From the NCBI RefSeq assembly GCF_049532965.1, contig NZ_CP186694.1:1488001-1552000 (forward strand): 64,000 nucleotides of DNA, read 5' to 3'. Below are positions 1 through 9,260 of the stretch, piece by piece. The notes beneath the pieces are model-generated. The model was not told the DNA's origin. It did no database searches and was given only the letters and a program-made list of their open reading frames with translations. This stretch comes from Roseateles sp049532965 (GTDB taxonomy: Bacteria; Pseudomonadota; Gammaproteobacteria; Burkholderiales; Burkholderiaceae_C). Made by a program: the position numbers and the translations under genes. Numbering within the stretch: the first letter of the stretch is position 1; each line of letters starts with the position of its first letter.

Positions 1-262
1 CGGGCCGGGCGGCCCGCGTCACAGCGACCCACGGACCGGTGGGCTCGCCTTGCAACGGGTGCAGCGACAGGGGCTGGCCGCCCAGGTCGATCAAGCCCGT
101 GTCACCGAAATGCCGGGCGACGGCGGGGCTGGCGCCCAGCCGCTGCGCAGCGTCGCGGCGCCAACGGGTGATGTCCGGATGGATGCGCGGATGAACCGGC
201 GGTACGGCCACGGTGCGCTGCCCGTGTGCCGGAGTCGTGCTTGACGCAAGGATGGTCGTCAT
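1..262 (-). CDS. Hypothetical protein, 3' end outside window
   Basis: An open reading frame begins at ATG 262 and runs off the left edge after 87 codons. It begins MTTILASSTTPAHGQ and continues with a basic, Pro/His-rich stretch. The upstream sequence offers only a weak GGGA ribosome site. It lies about 100 bases downstream of the ECF sigma factor gene in the same direction, so co-transcription is possible. No HxxxCxxC anti-sigma zinc motif is visible in the part present, so I do not call it an anti-sigma factor. I do not recognise the family. Confidence 0.45.
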   Translation of the reverse strand, partial: MTTILASSTTPAHGQRTVAVPPVHPRIHPDITRWRRDAAQRLGASPAVARHFGDTGLIDLGGQPLSLHPLQGEPTGPWVAVTRAARP

Positions 263-365
263 GATGGCTCCCGGGCCGAGGTGATGGGATAGGGATACGG
301 GCCCGGGCCCACCTTAGGACGCTCATCACGAAGGCATCACGCGCCGCACGAAACGTTCGCCGTGA

Positions 366-947
366 CTACGAAGCGCTCATCGGCCGCTGGGCCAGCGCCG
401 GCAGCAGCTCCTTGAGCTTCTCCCGCGCGCGCATCAATCGCGCCTTCACCGTGCCGGTCGGGCAGGACATGATCCGCGCGATCTCCTCGCAGGTCTCGCC
501 CTGGCAATAGGCCAGCTCCACCGTCAGGCGCTGGGGCAGCGGCAAGGCGGCCAGCGCCTGCGTCACCCAGTCCCGCAGTTCCCGGTCCGGGCCGTCGTCG
601 AAGAACGGCTCCACCGCAGCCAGTTCCACATCCGGCACGGCGGACGCGTTGACCTCTTCCTTGATCTCGCGGTCCCGTAGCGCCTTGAGCAGGCAGCGAT
701 AGGCGATGCCGTTGACCCAGGTCGTCACACGCGATTCGCCGCGAAAGCTGCCGGCGCTCTTCCACACCACCCACATGACGTCGTTGAGCACCTCATCCGC
801 CAGATGGGGCCGCGCGCAGCCCCGCAGCACGAAGCGCTTGATGCGGGGCTGGAAGTGGCGGTACAGCTGCTCGAAGGCCGCGCGGTCCCCCAGGCCCGCC
901 GCCTGCAGCCAGGCGGCCAGCGCCGCGTCGAGGTCGGCGCCCTTCAT
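366..947 (-). CDS. ECF-type RNA polymerase sigma factor
   Basis: This 193-residue protein has the two-domain layout of extracytoplasmic-function sigma factors. Region 2 is seen in the stretch around FEQLYRHFQPRIKRFVLR and the following HLADEVLNDVMWVVWKSAGS; region 4 is the helix-turn-helix around LTVELAYCQGETCEEIARIM with CPTGTVKARLMRAREKL after it. The acidic linker between them (VPDVELAAVEPFFDDGPD) is normal for the family. I chose ATG 947 because a GAGGTG ribosome site lies 6 bases upstream, while longer reading frames to 1082 give implausible protein. It would direct core RNA polymerase to an unknown regulon. A perfect 12-base palindrome sits at 1070-1081, upstream of its start, and might control it. 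There is no sign that it is the HrpL subtype. Confidence 0.9.
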   Translation of the reverse strand: MKGADLDAALAAWLQAAGLGDRAAFEQLYRHFQPRIKRFVLRGCARPHLADEVLNDVMWVVWKSAGSFRGESRVTTWVNGIAYRCLLKALRDREIKEEVNASAVPDVELAAVEPFFDDGPDRELRDWVTQALAALPLPQRLTVELAYCQGETCEEIARIMSCPTGTVKARLMRAREKLKELLPALAQRPMSAS

Positions 948-1069
948 CGGAGCACCTCGACATCGTTCGGCGGAGTACGGGCAACGGAGCACATGGTCAT
1001 GAAACCTTCGACGGCACGGCCGCCGGTTGGGGGTGGGTGGGAACTGCTCGGCGCCGGATGATCGTTTAC

Positions 1070-1081
1070 TGGTACGTACCA
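1070..1081. promoter_or_regulatory. 12-bp perfect palindrome, copy 1 (possible operator)
   Basis: TGGTACGTACCA is its own reverse complement. An identical copy lies at 1202-1213, 132 bases away, in the same divergent intergenic region between the sigma factor gene and the putative effector gene. Two exact copies are unlikely by chance and suggest a dimeric regulator binding site. I cannot name the regulator. Confidence 0.5.
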
Positions 1082-1201
1082 CGTCAACCGCTCGATCAAA
1101 TCTTCCCGTTCCTGCGGCGTCCTCTCATTGCGGCCTCCACCGAACTTGGTGTAAGGGGGATGTTCCCAGGCCATCCACCCCCGTCGTAGGCTGTCTGCTA
1201 G

Positions 1202-1213
1202 TGGTACGTACCA
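1202..1213. promoter_or_regulatory. 12-bp perfect palindrome, copy 2 (possible operator)
   Basis: Second exact copy of TGGTACGTACCA. It ends 20 bases before the PIP box at 1234, so a protein bound here would sit directly upstream of the promoter proposed for the large effector-like gene. The rest of the 396-base gap (948-1343) shows no gene. Confidence 0.5.
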
Positions 1214-1233
1214 GAACAGAACCAGCGCACCAC

Positions 1234-1295
1234 TTCGCGCCACCGGACGGCGCTGCGCGTCGGGGCTGCGGTCACCCGGACCGCCCTCCTAGCCT
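1234..1295 (+). promoter_or_regulatory. PIP box and -10 element (HrpB/HrpX-type promoter)
   Basis: TTCGC at 1234-1238 is followed after 15 bases by TGCGC at 1254-1258, and after a further 31 bases by TAGCCT at 1290-1295. The plant-inducible-promoter (hrpII) consensus is TTCGB-N15-TTCGB with a YANNNT -10 box 30-32 bases downstream, recognised by HrpB/HrpX of Ralstonia and Xanthomonas. Only one base of the second half-site departs from consensus. Initiation near 1302 would leave a 5' leader of about 40 bases before ATG 1344. Confidence 0.65.
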
Positions 1296-1343
1296 GCGAC
1301 ACAGTGCGCGAAAGGTCGCGTGCATTGCACCGGAGTGCCTACC

Positions 1344-4300
1344 ATGGCCACCCTGACGCCCATCGGCTCAACGACACCTTCGATCTCCGCCGAGGATCCT
1401 TCCAGCCGCGTCGGTTCGTCCCGGCGGACCGATGCCGCGCCGGAGGTCGCCACCGTGATGCCCCAGGGCGCGGCCGGAGAGGCACTCGGCCCGAATGCAC
1501 GGGTATCGACGCAGGCGATGTCACCGCTGCGCGCGGACGTCTCGGCGCTGCCACTGTTGTCCGCGATCAGCGCCCCCGGCACGCCGGGCACCCCGGAGAT
1601 CTTCCGCGGCGCCCCGGTCAACCACATCGCGACGGTCGAGCGGGTACTGGGCATCGCGGCCGGGGCGCCACCGGCCGATCCCGCGCGCCTGGCGCAGCTC
1701 AAGACCGAGTACGGCACCACCCAGCAGGACATGGACCGCTTCCTCGGCCACTTCGAGGCGCAGTTGCTGCCCTCCGCGTCCGCGGGCGCGCACCTGCAGG
1801 ACCTCAACGACCACACGCATGTGCTCAAGCTGGTCGGCCACGGCCCCCATGGCATGACCGTGGCGGAGCGGCTGCCCGTCATCAGCCAGACGCTGCCTGG
1901 CGAGGGACAGCCCCGCTACTTCGTGAAAGGCTATGGGGACCGCCTGATCAAGCTCTCCGAGCTGGAGGCGCGCCTCGCGTCGAGCGTCCTCGTGACTCGG
2001 CCGCAACCGGGCGCGCAACCACCCGATCTGGAGTCAGGCCGCGTCGAGGGCGGCCGCCCGCCCGAGCCTCCGGCCCGCGGCGGGATGGAAACCGCGCTGC
2101 GTTCCGGCATCAAGGCGTTGTCGGAGGCTTCCGAGCTACATGCGCGACGCTCCCGCGCCGAGTCGGATGACCCAGTCATGCAAGCGCCGCTGAACCCGAG
2201 CGTGGTGCTGAAGGAAGCGCAATGGTGGTCCAGCCCGGAGACCGCCACGCTGCCCGGCTTCGGTCCGACGCTGGCCAATGGCCTGACTGCGCTGACGCCC
2301 CACCTCTACAAGGCGGAGCGGCTGTTCCTGATCACTGCCCAGGAGGGCTACGAGGAGTACAACGGCCGCCCCACCCCACCGACCGAGCGCCCCCCGGCAC
2401 TGCGTGCGCAGACCGCGGGCGACGCGGAGCATCCGCCGTCGGCCGTGAACGTTGGCGGCCCGGTGCTGGCGAAGATCCGCGGCATCCGGCAGTGGGAGGT
2501 AATGGGGCCAGTCGAGTTGACCGGCGTGAAGTCCGCCAAGGGCGCCCGGGCCCTCGAAGCACTGGCCGACACGCTGCGCGAGTGCTTCAAGGCTCGGCCG
2601 GAAGGCTCCGGTGCGCCGAAACCGGTCGTCATCCGCTTCACGACGGACGACCGCGCGGTGCACGAGCTCACGGCCAGCGACCGCGGCGCGCAACTGAAGC
2701 TCGTCAATCCCCAGCCGAGCGCGGGGCACGGCGACAGTGCCGGCATCCTGCAGGCCGGTCATGGGCTGGCGGCCGATATCGACCTGTACTCCTACGAGGG
2801 CCAGTACAACGGCCTGCGCGCGAGCAAGTCCGGCACGCCGGAGCCGGCATTGGTGCTGTCCACCGGCGAGGCGCTGCCGGCCGGTCCGCTGATCAAGCAC
2901 GCCTCGTCGATGCCCGACCAGGTGACGCGCGTCGCACGCACGGCGCTGCGGCTGGTGACTTCGCAGTCCATCCTCGGCGTCAACAACGAGCGGACGCTGG
3001 ACCGGGCCCTCAACATCGGCATCAAGGCGGCGGCCAAGATGGGCACCGTCTACGGTTTCAACATGCTGGGCCGGATGGCTGCGGCAGGCATCGGGGTCGC
3101 CGGGCTGAGCAGCCAGGGGCGTGGCATCGGCCCCGATGGCCTGGCCAAGGCCGTGTCCTGCATGGTGGCCGCGCAGGAGTTCGCCACCATGGCGATCCAT
3201 CAACTGGGCAAGATGGTGCCGGCCCACATCGCCTGGCCCGAGAGCAAGCTCGGCCGGTTCGCCGTCAAGGCCTTGCTGCCCGCAGCGGAGGAGATGGTGC
3301 GCCTGTCCCTCAACATGAAGCTGCAGCAGGCCCTCGGGCTCAACCGCGGCAACGTGACGGATGTGATGTCGTTGGCAGCCGCCTCGATGGCCAAGGGCGG
3401 GATCGAGTGGGTGAAGTCGCGCGCCGGCGATCCCACGAACCATGCGGCCGCCCATCTGTCGTTGACCCTGCTCTACAACACCGCCTACAACGTGGCGCGC
3501 GGTGTCTCCAACGCCTTCACGATGCCGGGCGGCGACGGCTCGCCGACCAGCCGCGAGATCGGGGCCACGCTGGCCGCGCGCATGATCGGGCGGCTGGACA
3601 CGATGTACGAGCCGATGATGACCTCCATGCTGAACAGCGCGGGCATCGTCGGCGACAACGCCAGCGCCTACGACCACCAGATGAGCCGCGAAACCCAATG
3701 GGAGAGCCGCGTCTCCATGCTGGACCACGCGATCACCGAGGTGTCCAACGCCGCGAAGGACCTCACGGGACGCAAGCTGCAGGAGAACCAGACGGCGATG
3801 CTGCTGCTGCTCTCCGTCCGCGAGGGGATGGAGGGCGTGCGCCAGTACCTGAGCCGCTTCCCGCTCGAAGGCGCGGCGGACCGGTTCAGCGCGATCGGCG
3901 CCGAGCTGGCGGCGGTCGGCGAGTCGATCCAGCACGCGTCCCGGCCGCTGGACCCGGCGCGCGAGCGGGAGATCGACCAACGCCTGCACGACAGGCTGGA
4001 GGCGCTGATCCAGGCCAGCGATGCAGCCCCGGAGGGCACCGCTGGCCCGCAGGCGCTGCGTTACGACGTCGAGCTGCTCCATGCGAAGGACCGCGCGACC
4101 TTCGAGCGCCAGAGTCACGCGGCGCGCGAGCAGTGGTCGCAGCGCGGCGACAGGCCGCAGACCAGCCGCTTCCACGAGGTCAACCTGGACTACAGCAGCC
4201 GCGGCCGGCCGGCCGACGCGCGCTCCAAGCTGCTGCTGGACTCCGCCGAGGTGCCGCGCAACGCGACGACCTGGACACGGCGCGGCCAGATGGCCGCGTG

Positions 4301-6140
4301 GCCGAACACCGCCTTGATGGCCGGGGCGCCGGGCATCCACACGCCGCGCGCGATGGCCGACCTGCCTCCCGTTTCCGAGCTGCTGCAGAAGCGGGCGACG
4401 GCTTCGGCCTTCCTCTACACGGTCGAGTCGGGCATGTTCCACCTGCCGCTGCGCTTCGACTATGTCGGCCAGTTGCAGTACCAGCCGATCCGCCCCAACA
4501 GCCGCATCAGCGTGCCGCACATGGTGCTCACCGCCGGATCCCACAAGCCGGACGGCGACGAGGACGGCCTGGTGAACCCGAGCGCCATCCTGGACGTGAA
4601 CCTCGCGGCACGCTATGCCCCGAAGTTCCCGGCCAACCTGGACCGCGCCGCGGTGACCGAAGCGGCCTACATCCCGCCGGGCGGGCAGACCCGCTTCGGG
4701 CAACCCATCGAGGAAGGCCGGGCGCCAGTCAAGGCGGTCACGGAAGGCGAGGTGGTGGCGCTCACCGAGATGTACTCGGCGACCACCTCGGGACGCATGG
4801 CGGCCTACTTCGGCGCAGGCATCAACGCCGGCGCGCCGCGCGACCGGAGCCTGCGCATCCACGCCAAGATGCTCAGCGGCGTGAACTTCGCGAAGGTGAG
4901 CGACCTCGCCCAAGGGGAAGTGGTCGCCGTGCCGGGCATGCTGCTGCAGGTCCGCAAGATCGACGCCAATGCCGGCAAGGGCACGGCGCCCGACGCGCCC
5001 GGCAAGGACGTGCAGGACCTGGGCCAGGTGGTGTACTTCGAGCAGGTCAACACCTACGAACTCGAACAGCGCTTCCATGCGATGAAGGCCGCCAACCCGG
5101 TCGCGCCAGAGGAAGGCGCGACCGTGATGGAGCCGCGCTCCGGCCACCTGCTCAAGGCCACGAGCCAACCGGCGGAGAACGCCTGGGTCTTCGATCTGGC
5201 TCAGGACAAGTTCCGCCGTTACGACGCCCAGCAGGACGCGGGCCAGCAGGTGCTCGAATGGACCAACAACAAGAACTACTTCCTCGGCCGCAGGCTGGAG
5301 GACGAGGCCCGGGCCGGCGACCAGGGGCCGGCGGACCGGGCGCGCTGGTTCTATCCCTACAGCGGCGACCAGTCGATGCGGGCGATCAAGGAGGCCACGC
5401 ATGCGTTGATCCTCGGCAAGGATCCGCTGGTGACGGAGGGCCTGCTTGACATCGCGACGGAGAACGTGCACCACGCGCATTTCCGCGAAGCCGGCGGCTA
5501 TGCGGCCACGCCGGCCGCTCAAGCCGCCGTGAGGGAGCGCGAGATGCTCCGTGCGGCGGCCGGCGCGGTGGCCGATCGCATCGGCGCACAGGCCCTGACC
5601 AGTCCCCTGTTGTCGCAGGATGCGGCGGCGTTCAGCAGCCTGATGACCAGCCTGCTGCGCAAGCGGATCGAACTGGTGACGGTGGACAGCACCGGCGAGG
5701 CGGCGCATCGCCCCTTCGACGTGACCTACGACAAGATCGACCTCAAGCGCGAGGCCGAGCTCAGCGACCTGTCGGACAAGCGCCATGAGCCGGCGCATGT
5801 GATCGTGGTGACGCCGGAGGGCGTCTTCACCCCGCAGGTGCGCGAAGGCCGCCGGGAGCTGGCCCGCATGGACGAGGGCGGCCGCGGACCGACGCTGGGG
5901 GGCCTGATCCACGCGCTGGTGCGGCAAGCCTATCCGGAGGCGGGCTCCTATGCCGACACCGGCAGCGGCGCCCTTCGACCCGATGCGGCGGCGCAGCGCA
6001 GCGCGCAGGACATCCTGGACACGATGAAGGACGCGGCGAAGGCGGACTACCGGCCGCTGCAGGAAGCCTTGGTGGCACAGTTCGGCGAGCCGCTAACCGC
6101 GAGCCGCCGCCTGACGGCGAGAGGCGTCCATCACGCGTGA
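1344..6140 (+). CDS. Giant putative type III secreted effector, 1,598 aa
   Basis: The start is ATG 1344, with GGAG 8 bases upstream; an in-frame GTG at 1320 has no better site. The first 50 residues are about 38% Ser, Thr and Pro, and the first 12 contain no acidic residue. This is the composition known for type III secretion signals. The PIP-box promoter upstream supports the same reading. Most of the protein matches no family I recognise. Residues about 1117-1200 resemble an R-S-E mono-ADP-ribosyltransferase core: Arg1117, then an aromatic-Ser-x-Thr-Thr-Ser stretch (YSATTS, 1144-1149) followed by an Ala-x-x-Phe helix, then QGE at 1190-1192 before VVAVPG. A helix-rich middle and several WxxxE-like spots are also present. 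No signal peptide or clear membrane segment is seen. Secretion apparatus genes are not in the window, so the effector role is an inference. Confidence 0.6.
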   Translation: MATLTPIGSTTPSISAEDPSSRVGSSRRTDAAPEVATVMPQGAAGEALGPNARVSTQAMSPLRADVSALPLLSAISAPGTPGTPEIFRGAPVNHIATVERVLGIAAGAPPADPARLAQLKTEYGTTQQDMDRFLGHFEAQLLPSASAGAHLQDLNDHTHVLKLVGHGPHGMTVAERLPVISQTLPGEGQPRYFVKGYGDRLIKLSELEARLASSVLVTRPQPGAQPPDLESGRVEGGRPPEPPARGGMETALRSGIKALSEASELHARRSRAESDDPVMQAPLNPSVVLKEAQWWSSPETATLPGFGPTLANGLTALTPHLYKAERLFLITAQEGYEEYNGRPTPPTERPPALRAQTAGDAEHPPSAVNVGGPVLAKIRGIRQWEVMGPVELTGVKSAKGARALEALADTLRECFKARPEGSGAPKPVVIRFTTDDRAVHELTASDRGAQLKLVNPQPSAGHGDSAGILQAGHGLAADIDLYSYEGQYNGLRASKSGTPEPALVLSTGEALPAGPLIKHASSMPDQVTRVARTALRLVTSQSILGVNNERTLDRALNIGIKAAAKMGTVYGFNMLGRMAAAGIGVAGLSSQGRGIGPDGLAKAVSCMVAAQEFATMAIHQLGKMVPAHIAWPESKLGRFAVKALLPAAEEMVRLSLNMKLQQALGLNRGNVTDVMSLAAASMAKGGIEWVKSRAGDPTNHAAAHLSLTLLYNTAYNVARGVSNAFTMPGGDGSPTSREIGATLAARMIGRLDTMYEPMMTSMLNSAGIVGDNASAYDHQMSRETQWESRVSMLDHAITEVSNAAKDLTGRKLQENQTAMLLLLSVREGMEGVRQYLSRFPLEGAADRFSAIGAELAAVGESIQHASRPLDPAREREIDQRLHDRLEALIQASDAAPEGTAGPQALRYDVELLHAKDRATFERQSHAAREQWSQRGDRPQTSRFHEVNLDYSSRGRPADARSKLLLDSAEVPRNATTWTRRGQMAAWPNTALMAGAPGIHTPRAMADLPPVSELLQKRATASAFLYTVESGMFHLPLRFDYVGQLQYQPIRPNSRISVPHMVLTAGSHKPDGDEDGLVNPSAILDVNLAARYAPKFPANLDRAAVTEAAYIPPGGQTRFGQPIEEGRAPVKAVTEGEVVALTEMYSATTSGRMAAYFGAGINAGAPRDRSLRIHAKMLSGVNFAKVSDLAQGEVVAVPGMLLQVRKIDANAGKGTAPDAPGKDVQDLGQVVYFEQVNTYELEQRFHAMKAANPVAPEEGATVMEPRSGHLLKATSQPAENAWVFDLAQDKFRRYDAQQDAGQQVLEWTNNKNYFLGRRLEDEARAGDQGPADRARWFYPYSGDQSMRAIKEATHALILGKDPLVTEGLLDIATENVHHAHFREAGGYAATPAAQAAVREREMLRAAAGAVADRIGAQALTSPLLSQDAAAFSSLMTSLLRKRIELVTVDSTGEAAHRPFDVTYDKIDLKREAELSDLSDKRHEPAHVIVVTPEGVFTPQVREGRRELARMDEGGRGPTLGGLIHALVRQAYPEAGSYADTGSGALRPDAAAQRSAQDILDTMKDAAKADYRPLQEALVAQFGEPLTASRRLTARGVHHA

Positions 6141-6285
6141 AGCGTGAACGTTCTGCCGCCCACGTCGTCGCCGTCCGGCGCGATCGATAACGGCCGAGGG
6201 AAATGTGGCGGCGACCTCCGCGTGCCGCCGCCATGTGCACAATCGCTGTTCACCGGCCCCGGTCGAGATCGATGGCCCCACACTG

Positions 6286-7542
6286 ATGACGCCACGCATG
6301 CCTATCGCCACCCACAGCCTTCAACCCGGGGAGCGCCCTGCCCTGCGGCAGCCCGACGCGTTGCTCGCCCACATGCGGCACACGCTGGCGTTCTACGCCA
6401 ATGCGCGCGACCCCTCCGGCGGCTGCTTCCACTTCTTCAAGGACGACGGCACCGTCTACGACCGGCGCACCCGGCACCTGGTGAGCAGCACGCGCTTCGT
6501 CTTCAATGAGGCGCTGGCGCGCCGCTGGTTCGGCGCGCCGCTGGACGGCGTCACCCATGCGCTGGACTTCGTCCGCCGGGTCCATGCCCGTCCGGACGGC
6601 GGCCATGCCTGGCTGCTGGACTGGCACGACGGCCGGGCGGAGGTGCTCGACGCCACCCACCACTGTTACGGCCAGGCCTTCGTGCTGCTGGCCCATGCCC
6701 ATGCGGCGGATGTCGGCGTCCCGGGCGCCCGGGACGGCATGGCGCAGACCTGGTCGCTGATGGAGGATCGCTTCTGGGAACCGGCGCACGGCCTCTACGC
6801 CGACGAGGCCGACCCGGACTGGCGCCTCAGCCCCTATCGCGGCCAGAACGCCAACATGCACGGCTGCGAGGCCATGCTGGCCGCGCACGCGGTCAGCGGC
6901 GAGGCGCGCTACCTCGAACGGGCGCTGACGCTGGCCAGGAACATCACCCAGCGGCAGGCAGCGCTGGCCGGCGGGCTCGTCTGGGAGCATTACGGCCCGG
7001 ACTGGCAGCCGGACTGGGACTACAACCGGCACGACAAGACCAACATCTTCCGCCCCTGGGGCTTCCAGACCGGCCACCTGACGGAGTGGACCAAGCTGCT
7101 GCTGCAACTGGAACGGCGCCTCGAAGCCGCCGAGGGCGGTGCGCCCGCCTGGCTGCTTCCGACCGCCCGGCACTTCTTCGACACCGCCATGGCGCGCGGC
7201 TGGGACCAGACCCACGGCGGGCTGGTCTACGGCTTCGGTCCGGATGGCGCGGTCTGCGACGGCGACAAGTACTTCTGGGTGCAGGCCGAGAGCCTCGCCG
7301 CGGCCGCGTGGCTCGCGGTGCGCACCGGCGATCCCGGCTACTGGGCGTGGTACGACCGGCTGTGGGACTACGCCTGGACCCACTTCGTCGACCATGCCCA
7401 CGGCGCGTGGTACCGGATCCTCGGTCCGGACAACCGCAAGCTGACCGACGAGAAGAGCCCTGCGGGCAAGACCGACTACCACACGATGGGCGCGTGCCAG
7501 GACGTGCTGGCGGCGCTCGGCGTCGTGCCGCCGGGTCGATGA
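6286..7542 (+). CDS. AGE-family (N-acylglucosamine 2-epimerase-like) sugar isomerase
   Basis: The product is 418 residues if started at ATG 6286; ATG 6298 is equally possible since neither has a strong ribosome site. The sequence carries the features of the (alpha/alpha)6-barrel AGE superfamily, which interconverts aldoses with ketoses or C2 epimers: the RFVFNEA helix near the start, HHCYGQAF, NANMHGCEA, a KTNIFRPWGFQTGH segment, GDKYFWVQAE and the C-terminal KTDYHTMGAC. The conserved His, Arg and Glu residues of mannose isomerase/YihS-type enzymes appear present. Substrate cannot be told from sequence; D-mannose isomerase is the likeliest. It stands alone between the effector-like gene and a chemoreceptor gene. 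Confidence 0.85.
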   Translation: MTPRMPIATHSLQPGERPALRQPDALLAHMRHTLAFYANARDPSGGCFHFFKDDGTVYDRRTRHLVSSTRFVFNEALARRWFGAPLDGVTHALDFVRRVHARPDGGHAWLLDWHDGRAEVLDATHHCYGQAFVLLAHAHAADVGVPGARDGMAQTWSLMEDRFWEPAHGLYADEADPDWRLSPYRGQNANMHGCEAMLAAHAVSGEARYLERALTLARNITQRQAALAGGLVWEHYGPDWQPDWDYNRHDKTNIFRPWGFQTGHLTEWTKLLLQLERRLEAAEGGAPAWLLPTARHFFDTAMARGWDQTHGGLVYGFGPDGAVCDGDKYFWVQAESLAAAAWLAVRTGDPGYWAWYDRLWDYAWTHFVDHAHGAWYRILGPDNRKLTDEKSPAGKTDYHTMGACQDVLAALGVVPPGR

Positions 7543-7684
7543 GCGCGCGTGCAGGACCTCACGCCGGGCGGTGAGATCGTCCCATTCGGCGGGTTTCCAC
7601 CCCCGTTTTCGGCCTCACCCATTCCTCCTGGGCCGTGCGAGGATGCGGGCTCCGGCACCGTTGCCGCTTCGCTTGGAGGTTCTC

Positions 7685-9241
7685 GTGACAGCACTCGCCA
7701 ACCTGAGGATCGGCGTCCGACTGACCGTGGGCTTTGCCGCCGTGATCGCGCTGTTGATCGTCCTGGCACTGATCGGCGTGACCAGGATCAGCGCCATCGC
7801 GGCTGACACGGACATCATCCTGCACGACCGCTTCGTCAAGGTGAAGCTGGCGCAGACCGTCGAGAACGAGGTCAACGCCCAATTACGCGCGATGCGGACG
7901 GCCCTCATCGTGTCCGATCGCGCCTTGGTGGACCGCGAGTTGGCCAAGCTCGATGCGTCCTTGCCGGTGGTCGAGAAGGCCATGGAACAGCTGACGGCCA
8001 CCGTGCGCAGCGACCGCGGTCAGGCGGCGCTCCGGAAGCTCGTGGACAGCCGGAGCCAGTTCAAGGACAAGGAGCACCGGCTCGTCGAACTGATCAAGGC
8101 CGGCAAGACCGACGAGGCGCGCAGCCACCTGGTGTCGGACATCCTTCCCATGCAGGCGGTGTACCTGGCATCGGTCGAGGAGTTCGCGGAGTCCCAGGCC
8201 GCCGGCATGGAGGAGTTCGGGGCCGAAGCGGCCGCGCTGGCCCGCAGCGCCAAGGTGCTGATGATGGTGCTGTCCGTGATCGCCGTGCTGCTCGCGGTGG
8301 CGATCGGCGTGGTACTGACACGGTCGATCACGCATCCCATCGCCAAGGCGGTCCATGTCGCGCAGACGGTGGCGGCGGGCGATCTCACGTCCAGCATCGA
8401 CGTGCGGACCCGGGATGAGACCGGCCAGTTGCTGGCCGCGCTCAAATCGATGAACGAAAGCCTGGTCCGCATCGTTGATCAGGTGCGGTTGAGCAGCGAG
8501 TCGATTGCCTCGGGCTCCCAGCAGATCGCCACGGGCAGTGCCGACCTTTCTCACCGCACGGAGGAACAGGCGTCCAGCCTGGAGGAGACGGCTTCCGCGA
8601 TGGAACAGGTCTCCGCGACGGCTCAGCGCAGCGCCGATTCGGCGCGCAGTGCGACGACGCTGGCAGCCACCGCCAGCGAGGTGGCGGTGCGCGGAGGCAC
8701 CGCCGTCGCGGAAATCGTGTCGACGATGCGCGAGATCAGCGCCAGTTCCAGCAAGATCGCCGACATCACCGGCGTCATCGACGGCATCGCGTTCCAGACG
8801 AACATCCTGGCCCTGAATGCCGCCGTCGAAGCGGCACGGGCGGGCGAACAGGGACGCGGCTTCGCGGTGGTGGCCGGCGAGGTGCGCACGCTGGCCCAGC
8901 GCGCCGGCACCGCGGCCAAGGAGATTCGCGGCCTGATCGGCGAGAACGTAAGCCGCGTCGAGGCCGGCTCGCGGCTTGTAGAGGGCGCGGGCAGCACGAT
9001 GGACGAGATCGTGCGCCAGATCAAGGAAGTGGCGCAGCTGATCAGCGAGATCGGCGCGGCGACCGGTCAGCAGAGCCTGGGCATTGGCGAGGTGAGCAAG
9101 GCGGTCAGCGTGCTGGACCAGGTGACGCAGCAGAACGCGGCGCTGGTCGAGGAATCCGCCGCGGCCGCGGAAAGCCTCAGCAATCAAGCGCGGCGCCTCA
9201 CCGAAGTGGTGGGGGCGTTCAAGCTCGGCGCGCACCAGTGA
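7685..9241 (+). CDS. Methyl-accepting chemotaxis protein
   Basis: This is a 518-residue inner-membrane chemoreceptor. The start is GTG 7685, chosen because GGAGG lies 5 bases upstream and the protein then opens directly with a first membrane helix (LTVGFAAVIALLIVLALIGV). A four-helix-bundle type periplasmic sensor spans about residues 35-190, followed by a second membrane helix, a HAMP linker and the long signalling coiled coil. The CheA/CheW-binding hairpin is clear: GVIDGIAFQTNILALNAAVE followed by AARAGEQGRGFAVVAGEVR. The C-terminus (KLGAHQ) lacks the NWETF-type pentapeptide, so adaptation enzymes must be recruited otherwise. The ligand is unknown. It converges with the Bug receptor gene, 19 bases away. 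Confidence 0.93.
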   Translation: MTALANLRIGVRLTVGFAAVIALLIVLALIGVTRISAIAADTDIILHDRFVKVKLAQTVENEVNAQLRAMRTALIVSDRALVDRELAKLDASLPVVEKAMEQLTATVRSDRGQAALRKLVDSRSQFKDKEHRLVELIKAGKTDEARSHLVSDILPMQAVYLASVEEFAESQAAGMEEFGAEAAALARSAKVLMMVLSVIAVLLAVAIGVVLTRSITHPIAKAVHVAQTVAAGDLTSSIDVRTRDETGQLLAALKSMNESLVRIVDQVRLSSESIASGSQQIATGSADLSHRTEEQASSLEETASAMEQVSATAQRSADSARSATTLAATASEVAVRGGTAVAEIVSTMREISASSSKIADITGVIDGIAFQTNILALNAAVEAARAGEQGRGFAVVAGEVRTLAQRAGTAAKEIRGLIGENVSRVEAGSRLVEGAGSTMDEIVRQIKEVAQLISEIGAATGQQSLGIGEVSKAVSVLDQVTQQNAALVEESAAAAESLSNQARRLTEVVGAFKLGAHQ

Positions 9242-9260
9242 GGACGCGCTCCCGCGCGCC

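Noticed and set aside
366..947. HrpL-type reading of the ECF sigma factor
   Set aside because: The nearby promoter is of PIP-box (HrpB/HrpX) type rather than an hrp box, and the sigma sequence shows only general ECF features.
2136..5927. Very long antisense open frame inside the effector-like gene
   Set aside because: It is a high-GC shadow: the sense frame has normal third-position bias, a ribosome site and a promoter, while the antisense frame gives Arg/His/Gln-rich low-quality protein.
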